Assembly (NCBI GenBank): GCA_022508615.1
Contig: JAFLUW010000005.1
Location: 1 to 34,563 of the forward strand
DNA length: 34,563 bases
Reading direction: 5' to 3'
Source of the DNA: Prevotellaceae bacterium
GTDB taxonomy: Bacteria; Bacteroidota; Bacteroidia; Bacteroidales; Bacteroidaceae
Shown here: positions 1 through 9,192 of the stretch, one piece after another
How positions within the stretch are numbered: position 1 is the first letter of the stretch
Layout: the number at the start of each line of letters is the position of its first letter
Program-made: the position numbers and the translations under genes
Notes under the pieces: model-generated
The model's input: only the letters and a program-made list of their open reading frames with translations
Told to the model about the DNA's origin: nothing
Database searches by the model: none

Positions 1-58
1 CTAATTTCAAACTAACTCAGACTAAGTTTTTCGTATCTCAGCGTTTGTTTCCCGCTTC
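1..58. repeat. Intergenic 21-bp-module repeat cluster R1 (truncated by window start)
   Basis: CAAACTAACTCAGACTAAG followed by TATCTCAGCGTTTGTTTC; the two CTCAG cores (16-20 and 37-41) are exactly 21 bp apart. Same family as R2-R7. Confidence 0.75.
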
Positions 59-222
59 TCCTCCTCTTTGCCTTCGGTCGCTTGCCGAAGAAGCCGAAAC
101 GGTATTTTTCTGAAAAAGAAAGAAAGTTAACGAAAAATTTGGTCATTGTTTTTTTTTTTTATTGCTTTGCCGGAGAAAATCGGAAGAACTATAAAAATCA
201 ATAAACTAAAATCAAAACACTT

Positions 223-3200
223 ATGATGAGAAAAATCACATTTTTCCTATCGCTGCTCGCGGCGTTTGCCGGGGCAGTGACAGCCGATGCCCAAATGTAT
301 AGGGCCACAACGCGTGCGGCAACACTGGAAAACGGAAAGCAGTACATGCTGTACAACACGACGATTACAGGTTCTGATAATCGTACAGGCTTCCTTTTTA
401 ACAATGGTTCCAACCTCGGACATTCGGGATCGCCTAAAAAGTTTCCTTCTACTTTTGTTGCCGAAAAGAAATATCTGTGGGAGATAGAAACTACCGACAC
501 GGAATATAAGTATTACATGAAGAGTGTTTCGACCGGAACGTATGTAGGTCCGGCCGGCGCAACCAATAATGAGAATGGGCGCGACTTGTATATCCAGCCT
601 TGGGAAACTTCTCAATGTCCCAAAGCCGGGGTTAAAAGTCAAAACGAAGACGAACGCACCGAGACGGAAGCAGCAGACATCACGTCCGCTAACAAGGTAT
701 TTACTATTTGCGGAACGAGCGTGGAGTCGAATAAGCAAGCCAACGGCAGCGGCGACTGTTGGAATGGAAATCCTGATGGTTGGGCTAAATGGGCCAGCGC
801 GCATCCCTATGCTTTCTATGAAATAGAGGAAGTAGCAACGGCCGAAGATGTCGCCGCATGGGAAAAAGCAAAGACCGATGCCGAAACTTTGGTTTCGAGA
901 GCACAGTCTGTTTTCGGTTTAGTGAAGGATGCCGGTAAATACTCCTCGAATGCTGTGGAACCCAAGGAAGGCAGTTTGGCTAATCTTCTCGATGGTGAGT
1001 ACACCACGTTTTTTCATTCGAGTTGGAGCGTTAATGTAAACGGTGAGCACTATCTGCAAGCGGATTTGATAGATCCTACCGACGATATCCGCATCTTCTT
1101 CAAGAAACGTGATGGAAACAATAACAACCGCCCGACGGAAATTCTGGTACAGGGCAGTAACGACGGCACTACGTTCACCGACATTAAGACGATTGCAGAA
1201 GGACTGCCCACCGACGCAAACGTTCTCTGTTACGTTTCGGATAACATACAATCGGATACGCCCTATCAATACTACCGTTTCGTCGTTAAACAGACGAACA
1301 CCGGCGCGAAGAACGGTGATTACGTATTCTTCACTTTCTCCGAATTCTATGTGTTGCCGGGCAATGACGAACTTGTAAACAGTATTTGCGATGTTTACAA
1401 CGAAGTCTATTCTTTGGATTACCTCGACAACTTTAAGGCTAACCTTGCCGCTGCTCTCGAAAAAATAAGAACAGCAGAGCAGTCGCTCTCCAATCTGACA
1501 AGAGTCGTTAAGATAGAACACTACTTCGGAGGCGAACTCTCCGCCACTACTCAGACCGAAGCCGCATATGGAGAAACGGTAACTGTGACAGCCGATTTCG
1601 CTACTCGTTACGGCGTCAGTTGTGCGGAAACCGAAAAGTCTGTCACGGTGGGCAACGAGACGACCGTTCGATTTGACTATACTTGGAACACAAGCGAAAA
1701 GCCGTTTGAGGTTTCGATGGTTGCAGGGAATGCCGAACTTACGGGTGTGAACTGGTACTATCTGACGCAGCGCGGCAAGTACTCTCGCTATGATGCCGGC
1801 GACAACAAGATAAAGAGCGGCAGCACAGAGCGCGATTATCTGCTCTACAAAGACTTGTTCGCTTTCGAGGGCAATCCTATCAAGGGATATAAGATTTATA
1901 ACTATGTGACGGGCGCCGAAAAAGTGCTTGGCGGCGAAGTCAGCAACAATGCCCATGTGACGATGATGGTCGACGAAGCTGACACGGAGCGTTTCGTTTT
2001 GGAAAACAACTCGAATCACCTCGTATTCCGCAAAGACGGCACAGAACTTGGCTATCTGAACGACATCAGCGGCGCTATTGGCTATTGGGTATACAGTGCA
2101 GCCGCAACAGACGCCGGTTCGACTTTCACGTTCGTAGCTGTGAGCGCAGAAGAATTAAGCGAGATTCCGGTCAATGAAATAAAGGCTTCGCTCGACGTTG
2201 CGATTGCGAATGCAAAAAGATTTACAGGTTCTATCGGAACGGGCTATAACGCGTACAGCCAGCAAGAAGGCGACGAAGATTTTGCAACGGCTGTGACCGA
2301 TGCCGAAACCTTCAAAAATAGCATCACGACTGCAAACGCAGAGACAAAAAGCCAAGCCGAGAATTGGATCAATAAATTGAATACGTTGGTCGAGCATTTA
2401 ACGATCAATATGCCTGCTGCCAAAAGTTTCGTCCGTGTACGTTGTGCCAACGGCAACCGTCGTCTGCTCTCGGAAGTAGAAGACGGTACCGGCAAACTGA
2501 AATTGGCGGACACCACCGAATCAAACTCTATCTTCTATTACGACGGCACTCATCTTTTGGCCTACTTGAATGGTCTGTATGTATGGAATAAGCCGGTTAA
2601 TAACTCGGCCAACATCGTTTATGCAGAGGCCGGCGAAGCCGGTGGCGAGATTGTATTTGCTGACGGTCGAGGCATACAGGTCGGCACTTACACCGTGAAG
2701 TGCGGCAACCGCTATCTCTTTGGTTCCGGCGATATCATCGACAGCGGTGCAGGAACAGATACTCGCACGGGTTATACATGGTGGATTGAAAAGGTAGACC
2801 AACTGCCCGTAACTATCGGCACGACGAAGTTCGCCACGTTGTGGTCGCCCGTTACCCTGACCATTCCCGCCGGAGTAACCGCCTACACGGCTACGCTCAG
2901 CGGAGATATCCTCGTATTGGAAGAAGTATCGGGCGTGATTCCCGCCGAAACGGGCGTTGTGCTCAATGGTGAGGCCGGAAACTACAACTTCGCTGTTTCA
3001 GCCGAGACGGCATCGGCCGACAAAGGAAGCCTCACGGGCACAGTGAACACGATTCCCGCAACGGACAGTGAATACTATACGCTGCAAAGCGTGAACGACA
3101 ACGAGGTAGGATTCAAACTCTACAACGGAACGACCGTCAGCGGCTTCAAAGCTCGCCTTGCAGCCGAAGTCGGAACCACATTACAGACGATTCGCATGAC

Positions 3201-3342
3201 CTTCGGCACGACTACGGGCATCGAGGGCGCAACGACCGCCGACAGCCGCGACACCGCAATCTACGACTTGAACGGTCGCCGCGTAGAAGCTCCCGCTAAG
3301 GGTCTGTATATCGTGAACGGCCAAAAAGTGCTCTTCAAGTAA
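223..3342 (+). CDS. Large secreted multidomain protein with F5/8 type C-like domain, FIVAR-like helical segment and C-terminal T9SS-like sorting motif
   Basis: Signal peptide MMRKITFFLSLLAAFAGAVTADA; discoidin-like segment (AGKYSSNAVEPKEGSLANLLDGEYTTFFHSSW...YYRFVV...FTFSEFYVL); C-terminus IYDLNGRRVEAPAKGLYIVNGQKVLFK. Confidence 0.85.
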   Translation: MMRKITFFLSLLAAFAGAVTADAQMYRATTRAATLENGKQYMLYNTTITGSDNRTGFLFNNGSNLGHSGSPKKFPSTFVAEKKYLWEIETTDTEYKYYMKSVSTGTYVGPAGATNNENGRDLYIQPWETSQCPKAGVKSQNEDERTETEAADITSANKVFTICGTSVESNKQANGSGDCWNGNPDGWAKWASAHPYAFYEIEEVATAEDVAAWEKAKTDAETLVSRAQSVFGLVKDAGKYSSNAVEPKEGSLANLLDGEYTTFFHSSWSVNVNGEHYLQADLIDPTDDIRIFFKKRDGNNNNRPTEILVQGSNDGTTFTDIKTIAEGLPTDANVLCYVSDNIQSDTPYQYYRFVVKQTNTGAKNGDYVFFTFSEFYVLPGNDELVNSICDVYNEVYSLDYLDNFKANLAAALEKIRTAEQSLSNLTRVVKIEHYFGGELSATTQTEAAYGETVTVTADFATRYGVSCAETEKSVTVGNETTVRFDYTWNTSEKPFEVSMVAGNAELTGVNWYYLTQRGKYSRYDAGDNKIKSGSTERDYLLYKDLFAFEGNPIKGYKIYNYVTGAEKVLGGEVSNNAHVTMMVDEADTERFVLENNSNHLVFRKDGTELGYLNDISGAIGYWVYSAAATDAGSTFTFVAVSAEELSEIPVNEIKASLDVAIANAKRFTGSIGTGYNAYSQQEGDEDFATAVTDAETFKNSITTANAETKSQAENWINKLNTLVEHLTINMPAAKSFVRVRCANGNRRLLSEVEDGTGKLKLADTTESNSIFYYDGTHLLAYLNGLYVWNKPVNNSANIVYAEAGEAGGEIVFADGRGIQVGTYTVKCGNRYLFGSGDIIDSGAGTDTRTGYTWWIEKVDQLPVTIGTTKFATLWSPVTLTIPAGVTAYTATLSGDILVLEEVSGVIPAETGVVLNGEAGNYNFAVSAETASADKGSLTGTVNTIPATDSEYYTLQSVNDNEVGFKLYNGTTVSGFKARLAAEVGTTLQTIRMTFGTTTGIEGATTADSRDTAIYDLNGRRVEAPAKGLYIVNGQKVLFK

Positions 3343-3378
3343 AACAGGATGTCTCACAAACTTTATACGACACACGAT

Positions 3379-3555
3379 ATGAATAAAAAATATTATGTGG
3401 CTCCGCAAGCGGACACCATCCATCTCTCCGTGGAGAGTGCTCTGCTCAGCGCCAGTCCCGAAGGATTCTCCAAAGACATCTTCGACGACGAGCCGGGCAG
3501 CGAAGAGCTGACCAATCAAAAGGGCTTCGGCGGCGTAGCGCCTTGGGCCGAATGA
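3379..3555 (+). CDS. Small uncharacterised acidic protein (58 aa), Bacteroidales small-ORF type
   Basis: MNKKYYVAPQADTIHLSVESALLSASPEGFSKDIFDDEPGSEELTNQKGFGGVAPWAE; resembles small Bacteroidales proteins starting MKK.Y..P....; followed by a strong terminator. Confidence 0.6.
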   Translation: MNKKYYVAPQADTIHLSVESALLSASPEGFSKDIFDDEPGSEELTNQKGFGGVAPWAE

Positions 3556-3574
3556 ACCTATTTCCGCTTTATAG

Positions 3575-3612
3575 CGAAAAACGCCTCAGATAAGTGTCTG
3601 AGGCGTTTTTCG
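3575..3612. terminator. Strong, probably bidirectional, intrinsic terminator
   Basis: Perfect 16-bp inverted repeat CGAAAAACGCCTCAGA-taagtg-TCTGAGGCGTTTTTCG with A-tract/T-tract. Confidence 0.9.
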
Positions 3613-3674
3613 TATTATGCGTCGCTTGTCGAAAATGCTCCGCTACGAAGCGGCGGGCTTGCAGATTTTTTTTC

Positions 3675-3682
3675 TAATTTTG
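3675..3682 (+). promoter_or_regulatory. Bacteroidetes -7 box (TAATTTTG)
   Basis: Matches TAnnTTTG; lies between the terminator and the likely ATG at 3746; no clear -33 box. Confidence 0.45.
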
Positions 3683-3745
3683 TACATTCGTTGGCGTGTG
3701 CCCTGCTTGCGGAGCGGCCGACAAACCAAAATTGCACCTATCGAA

Positions 3746-4693
3746 ATGGGAAATCAAGCAAATGTGCCCGCTGCACAAGGTTGCGGACTCATGGCCCGTG
3801 TACGCGCCACGATGAAGTCGGTCGACGTCGAAGGGCCGTTCGAACTTTACGCCACGCGCACGCCGGGCTTTCTGCTGGCGCTGGGCTTCCGGGCGCTGGG
3901 GCTGCATCCCGTAGCCGTGACGTTGGCCTCGATGGCCTTAGGCGTGGCGGCGGCCGTGTTTTTTTCCGCCGACACGGCGGGCGTGCGCCTCTGGGGCGTG
4001 GTCATGCTGCTTTTGGCCAACTGGATGGACTGCGCCGACGGACAACTGGCCCGTATGACGGGAAAATGCACGCAAGTGGGCCGCGTGCTCGACGGTTTTG
4101 CCGGCGACTTGTGGTTTTTCGCCATCTATTTCGCCATCTGCTGGCAGCTGACGCCCCGATTGGGGCTGTGGATATGGCTGCTGGCGGCTTGGGCGGGCTT
4201 CTACTGTCACGCCCGTCAGTGTGCGCTGGCCGATTACTACCGTCAGGCACACCTCTATTTCGCCTCTGGCGGCGCTTCGGGCGAACTCGACAGCTCGGAA
4301 GCCCTCGGCCGGCACTATGCAGCCCTCGGGTGGACCCGCAGCGAGTGGTTCACGAAACTCTACGAATTTTTCTACATCCGCTACACCCGCGGACAAGAAA
4401 AAGCCACGCCCCGCTTCCAGCGCCTGCTCGGTGACTTGCGCACGGGCCGCATGCAGTTGACGCCGACGCTCGGAGCCGACTTCCGGAAAGGGTCGCTGCC
4501 GCTCATGCCGTGGTGCCAGGTGCTGACGTTCGACGTGCGCTTCGCTGTGCTGGCCGTTGCCGCCACGGCAGGCGCGGGTTGGGCTTACTTCGTCTTCGAA
4601 GCCACGCTGATGGAAGTCCTCCGCCTCGTCGTGCGCAGCCGCCACGAAGCGCTCTGCCAGCAGCTGGCGGACAAAGCGCCGGGCGAAACATAA
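3746..4693 (+). CDS. CDP-alcohol phosphatidyltransferase family membrane protein
   Basis: CDP-OH-P motif DGQLARMTGKCTQVGRVLDGFAGD (DGx2ARx8Gx3Dx3D-like). The ORF opens at 3617 but that ATG is upstream of the putative promoter, so ATG 3746 is preferred. Confidence 0.85.
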   Translation: MGNQANVPAAQGCGLMARVRATMKSVDVEGPFELYATRTPGFLLALGFRALGLHPVAVTLASMALGVAAAVFFSADTAGVRLWGVVMLLLANWMDCADGQLARMTGKCTQVGRVLDGFAGDLWFFAIYFAICWQLTPRLGLWIWLLAAWAGFYCHARQCALADYYRQAHLYFASGGASGELDSSEALGRHYAALGWTRSEWFTKLYEFFYIRYTRGQEKATPRFQRLLGDLRTGRMQLTPTLGADFRKGSLPLMPWCQVLTFDVRFAVLAVAATAGAGWAYFVFEATLMEVLRLVVRSRHEALCQQLADKAPGET

Positions 4694-4705
4694 CTGCAGC
4701 CAAGG

Positions 4706-5425
4706 ATGAAAGAAAAAGGTAAGAACATCGGCCTGTTGCTGGCCGGAGGAAAGGGCGAGCGCGTGCATTGCGCCCGGCCCAAACAGTTTGTCGAAGTGGG
4801 CGGACGCACCGTGTTGGGCCATACGCTCGCCGTCTTTGCCGCTACGTCCGGCATAGACCTTATTTATACGGTATGCGCGCCCGAATGGGCCGGCCTCGCC
4901 GCCGAAATCGGGCGCAAAACGTGCGGCCGCCGCTTCGCCGGCACCGTCGACGGCGGCGAGACCGGCATAGCCTCGCTTCGCCGCGGCGTCGAAGCCCTTG
5001 CCGCTGCCGGACGCAAGCCCTTCGACGTCGTTCTCGTGCACGACGCCGTCCGGCCCCTCGTCTCGCCTGAAATCATAGCCGACTGCATCCGCGTATGCCG
5101 CGAAAAGGGCAACGCCGTGGCCTCGGCCGCCAGCCGCGAAACCTTTTTGTGCACCGACGGACAGCGTCCGGCGCGCACAGTATGGCGTCGCGACACGCTC
5201 CATCTGGCCCAGACGCCCGTAGGCTTCAGGCTCGGCACCCTTCAGGAGATTTTCGCCAGCGCCGACGAGCAGGGAATCGCTGCAAGTGAGTCGCTCGTTA
5301 CGCTCTGCGACGCGCTCAGCCTGCTCCCCCTGCATCCGTCGGCCGGACACTGGACCAACTTCAAAATAACCGAGGACGCTGACCTGGCTATCTTCCGTCA
5401 GCTGCTGCAAGGCCGCAGCCGCTGA
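4706..5425 (+). CDS. IspD/TarI family cytidylyltransferase
   Basis: N-terminal LLLAGGKGERV..ARPKQF nucleotidyltransferase motif, VLVHDAVRPLVS and NFKITEDADLAIF motifs. IspD versus TarI-like not resolved. Confidence 0.85.
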   Translation: MKEKGKNIGLLLAGGKGERVHCARPKQFVEVGGRTVLGHTLAVFAATSGIDLIYTVCAPEWAGLAAEIGRKTCGRRFAGTVDGGETGIASLRRGVEALAAAGRKPFDVVLVHDAVRPLVSPEIIADCIRVCREKGNAVASAASRETFLCTDGQRPARTVWRRDTLHLAQTPVGFRLGTLQEIFASADEQGIAASESLVTLCDALSLLPLHPSAGHWTNFKITEDADLAIFRQLLQGRSR

Positions 5426-5458
5426 GCGCCGTCCGGCTCCTGTCCCCGTCTTTAAGCC

Positions 5459-8107
5459 ATGCCCCGACACCGCATACGCTTTCTGCTGCTACTTATTACC
5501 CTCGCGCCGCTGCTTCCGCTGGCTGCGCAGGAAATGCTGCGCGGCCGCGTGGTCGACGACGTGACCGGCGAGGGACTGGCTATGGCCGTAGTGAGCACGG
5601 ACAGCAAAAACTACACTTATACGGCCGACGACGGCAGCTTCTCGCTCGCCGCTGGTCGGGGAAAGCTGCGTGTCTCGGTCATTGGCTACGCCACGCGGAC
5701 ACTGACGCTCGGCATGCGCCGCTCTGCGCAGGTCGAAATCCGCATGAAGCCCCTCGAAGCGCAAATCGGCGAGAGCGTCGTCCGCGGACGCAAGACCAAA
5801 TACTCGCGAAAGGACAATCCCGCCGTCGAATTCATGCGCCGTGTCATCGCCGTCAAGCGCCGCAGCGAACTTGCCGAGAACGATTTCTACTCGCTTGAAC
5901 GCTACACGAAATACTTCTTCGCCGTCAACAACGTAACCGACAAAATCTTCGAAGAAGACAAGTTCAAGAAATTCCCCTTCCTGAAAAATCACGTCGAAAG
6001 ACTCGAAGAAACGGGCCGGCTGGTGCTTCCGATTTCGGTAGACGAGACCGTGACGCGGCATATCTACCGCCGGCAGCCCGAAACGAAAAAACAAATCGTG
6101 CTGGCTCAGCGCACCAGCGGAATCAACGAGATACTCAATACGGGCGACCTCGTCAACGGGATGCTCAAAGACTGTTTCTCGGAAGTCAACATCTACGACG
6201 ACGAAGTGCGTCTGCTGCAATACCCCTTCACCAGCCCGATAGCTGCGAAAGGCGCCCTGTCGTTCTACCGTTATTTTCTGGTCGACACGCTCGACGTGGG
6301 CGGAAAGCGTTGCGTGCGCGTCGACTTCACGCCCAACAATCCGCAGGATTTCGGTTTCTCAGGCTCGCTCTACGTAGCCGCCGACTCGACTTTCGCCGTC
6401 GAGCGCGCCGAGCTGAGTATCCCGCGCCGTTCGGACGTCAACTTTGTGGAACGCATGCGCATCACGCAGACATTCTCGACTTTGCCCGACGGACACCGCG
6501 TATTGACGAACGACGACATGCTCATCGAGCTGGCACTCGTCGGGCAGGCGGGCCAACTCGTCGTCAAGCGCACGTCGGAAGACAGCAACTTCTCGTTCGC
6601 GCCCATTTCCGACCGCACATTCGCCTTTCGCGGGCCGGTCACGACCGATCCCTACGCACTGATGCGCGACGAAGCCTACTGGGAGGCCCGCCGGCCCGCG
6701 CCGCTGAGCCCGTCGGAGAGGGGAATGAGCGGCCTGATACGCAAATTCATGGACGTAAAGGGCATGAAGGCCGTCGTGTGGGTGGCAAAAGCTTTCATCG
6801 AGAACCATGTGGAGGCCAGCGTCTCGCCTTCGCGGCCGGCAAAGGTCGACATCGGCCCGATCAACACGATAATTACCTCGAACTTCATCGACGGGCTCCG
6901 CTTGCGCGCTTCGGCGCAGACCACGGCCCATCTTCACAAACATCTTTTCGCCCGCGGCTACGTGGCCTACGGCTTCGGCGACCACCGCTGGAAAGGTATG
7001 GGCGAAATAACGTGGTCTTTCAACGAAAAAGCCTATCTGCCGCGCGAATTTCCCGTGCGCAACCTCACGTTTCAGGCTGCCAGCGACGTCATGTCGCCCT
7101 CCGACAAATTTCTGCTCACGGACAAGGACAACGTCTTCACGGCCCTGAAATGGACGAAGGTCGACCACATGAACTATTACCGCCGCTTTCTGCTCACTTA
7201 CGACCACGAATGGGAAAACGGCCTGCGTCTCACGGCCCGTCTGCGCCACGAGCGCGACGAAGCCTGCGGCCATCTGTTCTATCTGCCCATGAGCGGCGTG
7301 GCTTCACCCACGAAAGCGCTGGCCGACGCCTTTCGTGCGCGCTATTTCGACACGGCCGATTTCTCCGTCTCCCTCGTCTATCAGCCCGGCACCACGTGGG
7401 TCAACACCAAGCAGCGCCGCTATCCCACGAACTACGACCATCCCGTCTACACGCTCTCGCATACCGTCGGTTTCGGGGGCGCCAGCGGCGACCGGGGCCT
7501 GCCTGCGCAGGGCTTGCAGCCCGGCAGCGTCTACAACCTGACCGAAGCGAGCCTCTACAAGCGCTTCTGGCTCGGCTCGTGGGGCAAAATCGACGCGAAG
7601 CTGCAAGGCGGCGTCGAGTGGAACAAAGTTCCTTTCCCCCTGCTCTTCATGCCGGCCGCCAATCTCTCGTATGTCATCCAGACGGACATGTTCGGGCTCA
7701 TCGGCAACATGGAATTTCCCACGGATCGCTACGCCTCGCTCCTGTTGTCGTGGGACATGAACGGCAAGCTGTTCAACCGCATCCCGCTGCTCAGGAAACT
7801 GAAATGGCGCGAGTTCTTTGCCTGCAACGTACTCTGGGGTATGCTCTCCGACCGCAATAATCCCGCGCTCGACCGCAACTTTGCCGACAGCCGTCTCCTC
7901 TATTTCCCCGGCGATTTCGGCCCCGACGGCAGCTTCAGCCCCCTTTCGCGCGTCATGGAGCCGCGCCGGCCCTACGTCGAAGCCATTGCCGGCATACACA
8001 ACATATTCAAGCTGCTGCACGTCGAGTATGTGCGCCGCCTGACCTACGTCGGCGACCCGTCGGTGCGCCGCAGCGGCGTGCGGCTCATGCTTCGCGTCAC
8101 GTTCTAA
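5459..8107 (+). CDS. DUF5686 / carboxypeptidase-regulatory-like domain outer-membrane protein
   Basis: Signal peptide, then LRGRVVDDVTGEGLAMAVVSTDSKNYTYTADDGSFSL...VSVIGY (CarboxypepD_reg-like), long beta-rich C-terminal region ending RLMLRVTF. Confidence 0.85.
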   Translation: MPRHRIRFLLLLITLAPLLPLAAQEMLRGRVVDDVTGEGLAMAVVSTDSKNYTYTADDGSFSLAAGRGKLRVSVIGYATRTLTLGMRRSAQVEIRMKPLEAQIGESVVRGRKTKYSRKDNPAVEFMRRVIAVKRRSELAENDFYSLERYTKYFFAVNNVTDKIFEEDKFKKFPFLKNHVERLEETGRLVLPISVDETVTRHIYRRQPETKKQIVLAQRTSGINEILNTGDLVNGMLKDCFSEVNIYDDEVRLLQYPFTSPIAAKGALSFYRYFLVDTLDVGGKRCVRVDFTPNNPQDFGFSGSLYVAADSTFAVERAELSIPRRSDVNFVERMRITQTFSTLPDGHRVLTNDDMLIELALVGQAGQLVVKRTSEDSNFSFAPISDRTFAFRGPVTTDPYALMRDEAYWEARRPAPLSPSERGMSGLIRKFMDVKGMKAVVWVAKAFIENHVEASVSPSRPAKVDIGPINTIITSNFIDGLRLRASAQTTAHLHKHLFARGYVAYGFGDHRWKGMGEITWSFNEKAYLPREFPVRNLTFQAASDVMSPSDKFLLTDKDNVFTALKWTKVDHMNYYRRFLLTYDHEWENGLRLTARLRHERDEACGHLFYLPMSGVASPTKALADAFRARYFDTADFSVSLVYQPGTTWVNTKQRRYPTNYDHPVYTLSHTVGFGGASGDRGLPAQGLQPGSVYNLTEASLYKRFWLGSWGKIDAKLQGGVEWNKVPFPLLFMPAANLSYVIQTDMFGLIGNMEFPTDRYASLLLSWDMNGKLFNRIPLLRKLKWREFFACNVLWGMLSDRNNPALDRNFADSRLLYFPGDFGPDGSFSPLSRVMEPRRPYVEAIAGIHNIFKLLHVEYVRRLTYVGDPSVRRSGVRLMLRVTF

Positions 8108-8130
8108 GTCCGAAACCAATTTTTCCACCA

Positions 8131-8955
8131 ATGAAAATAGCACTGATAGGCCACGGCAAGATGGGCCGCATGATTGAAGAAATCGCCCTCGGCCGCGGGC
8201 ATGAAATCGTCTCGATTGTCGACGTCGACAATCCCGAAGCGTTCGATTCGCCGGCCTTCGCCTCGGCCGATGTAGCCATAGAGTTCACCAATCCCTCGGC
8301 CGCCTACGCCAACGTGCAGCGCGCCTGGCGCGCCGGCCTGAAAGTGGTCAGCGGCTCGACGGGCTGGATGGCCGCACACGAGACCGACGTGCGCCGCGCC
8401 TGCGCAGAAGAGGGGAAAACCCTTTTCTGGTCCTCCAACTTCTCGCTCGGCGTAGCCCTTTTCGCCGCCGTCAGCCGCCGGCTGGCCGAGTTGATGGAGC
8501 GCTTCCCCGAATACGACGTGCGCATGCGCGAAGTCCACCACGTACACAAGCTCGACGCCCCCAGCGGCACGGCCATCACGCTCTGCGAAGACCTCTTGTC
8601 GCGCCTTTCGCGCAAGGAGCGCTGGACGCTGGCCGAGGTCGCGCCCGAGGCGCAGACCGACGGCGGGCAGCCGCCCCTTTCGGCCGCCGAGCTGACCGCC
8701 GAGGGCCTCGCGCTGCCCGAGCTCACGGCCGAAGGCGGCCGTAAGCTCGCCGCCGCCGAGCTTCCTATCGTGGCCGAACGGCGCGGCGAAGTGCCCGGCC
8801 TGCACAGCATCGTCTACGAAAGCCCCGTCGACACCATCGAGCTGACCCACTCCGCCCGTTCGCGCCGCGGCTTCGCCCTGGGCGCCGTCGTGGCCGCCGA
8901 ATATACGGCCGCGCACACGGGCCTGCTCGCCATGAGCGACCTGCTCGACTTCTGA
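8131..8955 (+). CDS. dapB: 4-hydroxy-tetrahydrodipicolinate reductase
   Basis: MKIALIGHGKMGRMIEEIA, IEFTNPSA, SGSTGW, HHVHKLDAPSGTA, GFALGAVVAAEY motifs. Confidence 0.95.
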   Translation: MKIALIGHGKMGRMIEEIALGRGHEIVSIVDVDNPEAFDSPAFASADVAIEFTNPSAAYANVQRAWRAGLKVVSGSTGWMAAHETDVRRACAEEGKTLFWSSNFSLGVALFAAVSRRLAELMERFPEYDVRMREVHHVHKLDAPSGTAITLCEDLLSRLSRKERWTLAEVAPEAQTDGGQPPLSAAELTAEGLALPELTAEGGRKLAAAELPIVAERRGEVPGLHSIVYESPVDTIELTHSARSRRGFALGAVVAAEYTAAHTGLLAMSDLLDF

Positions 8956-9020
8956 ACGCCCGCTGCACGCTCCCCGCGGCCGCTTGCAAGCATCTGACAG
9001 CCAGCGTCGCAGAGAAAAGA

Positions 9021-9110
9021 CAAACTTACTCAGACTTAGTTTGAACTTACTCAGACTAAGTTCAAACTAAGTCTGAGTAAGTTTGAACAACCTCTGCGTT
9101 AGTTTCAGCC
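9021..9110. repeat. Intergenic 21-bp-module repeat cluster R2 with perfect 23-bp inverted arms
   Basis: CAAACTTACTCAGACTTAGTTTG (9021-9043) / AACTTACTCAGACTAAGTT (9044-9062) / CAAACTAAGTCTGAGTAAGTTTG (9063-9085), then CTCTGCGTTAGTTTC. Confidence 0.9.
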
Positions 9111-9192
9111 GCCGGCGCGCAAGCGCATCCCCGCACAAACCTCCCGCTCCCTTCCCGGCCGCCGGCCGGAACGTTCGCCCCGCCCCGCAACC

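Noticed and set aside
3617-3745. N-terminal extension of the CDP-alcohol phosphatidyltransferase from ATG 3617
   Set aside because: Begins immediately after a strong terminator and upstream of a TAATTTTG promoter box; sequence lacks family character before MGNQ/MARVRATMKS.
9021-9110. Insertion sequence or transposon terminal inverted repeats
   Set aside because: Arms are separated by only 19-21 bp and no transposase ORF or target-site duplication was seen, although a non-autonomous mobile origin cannot be excluded.
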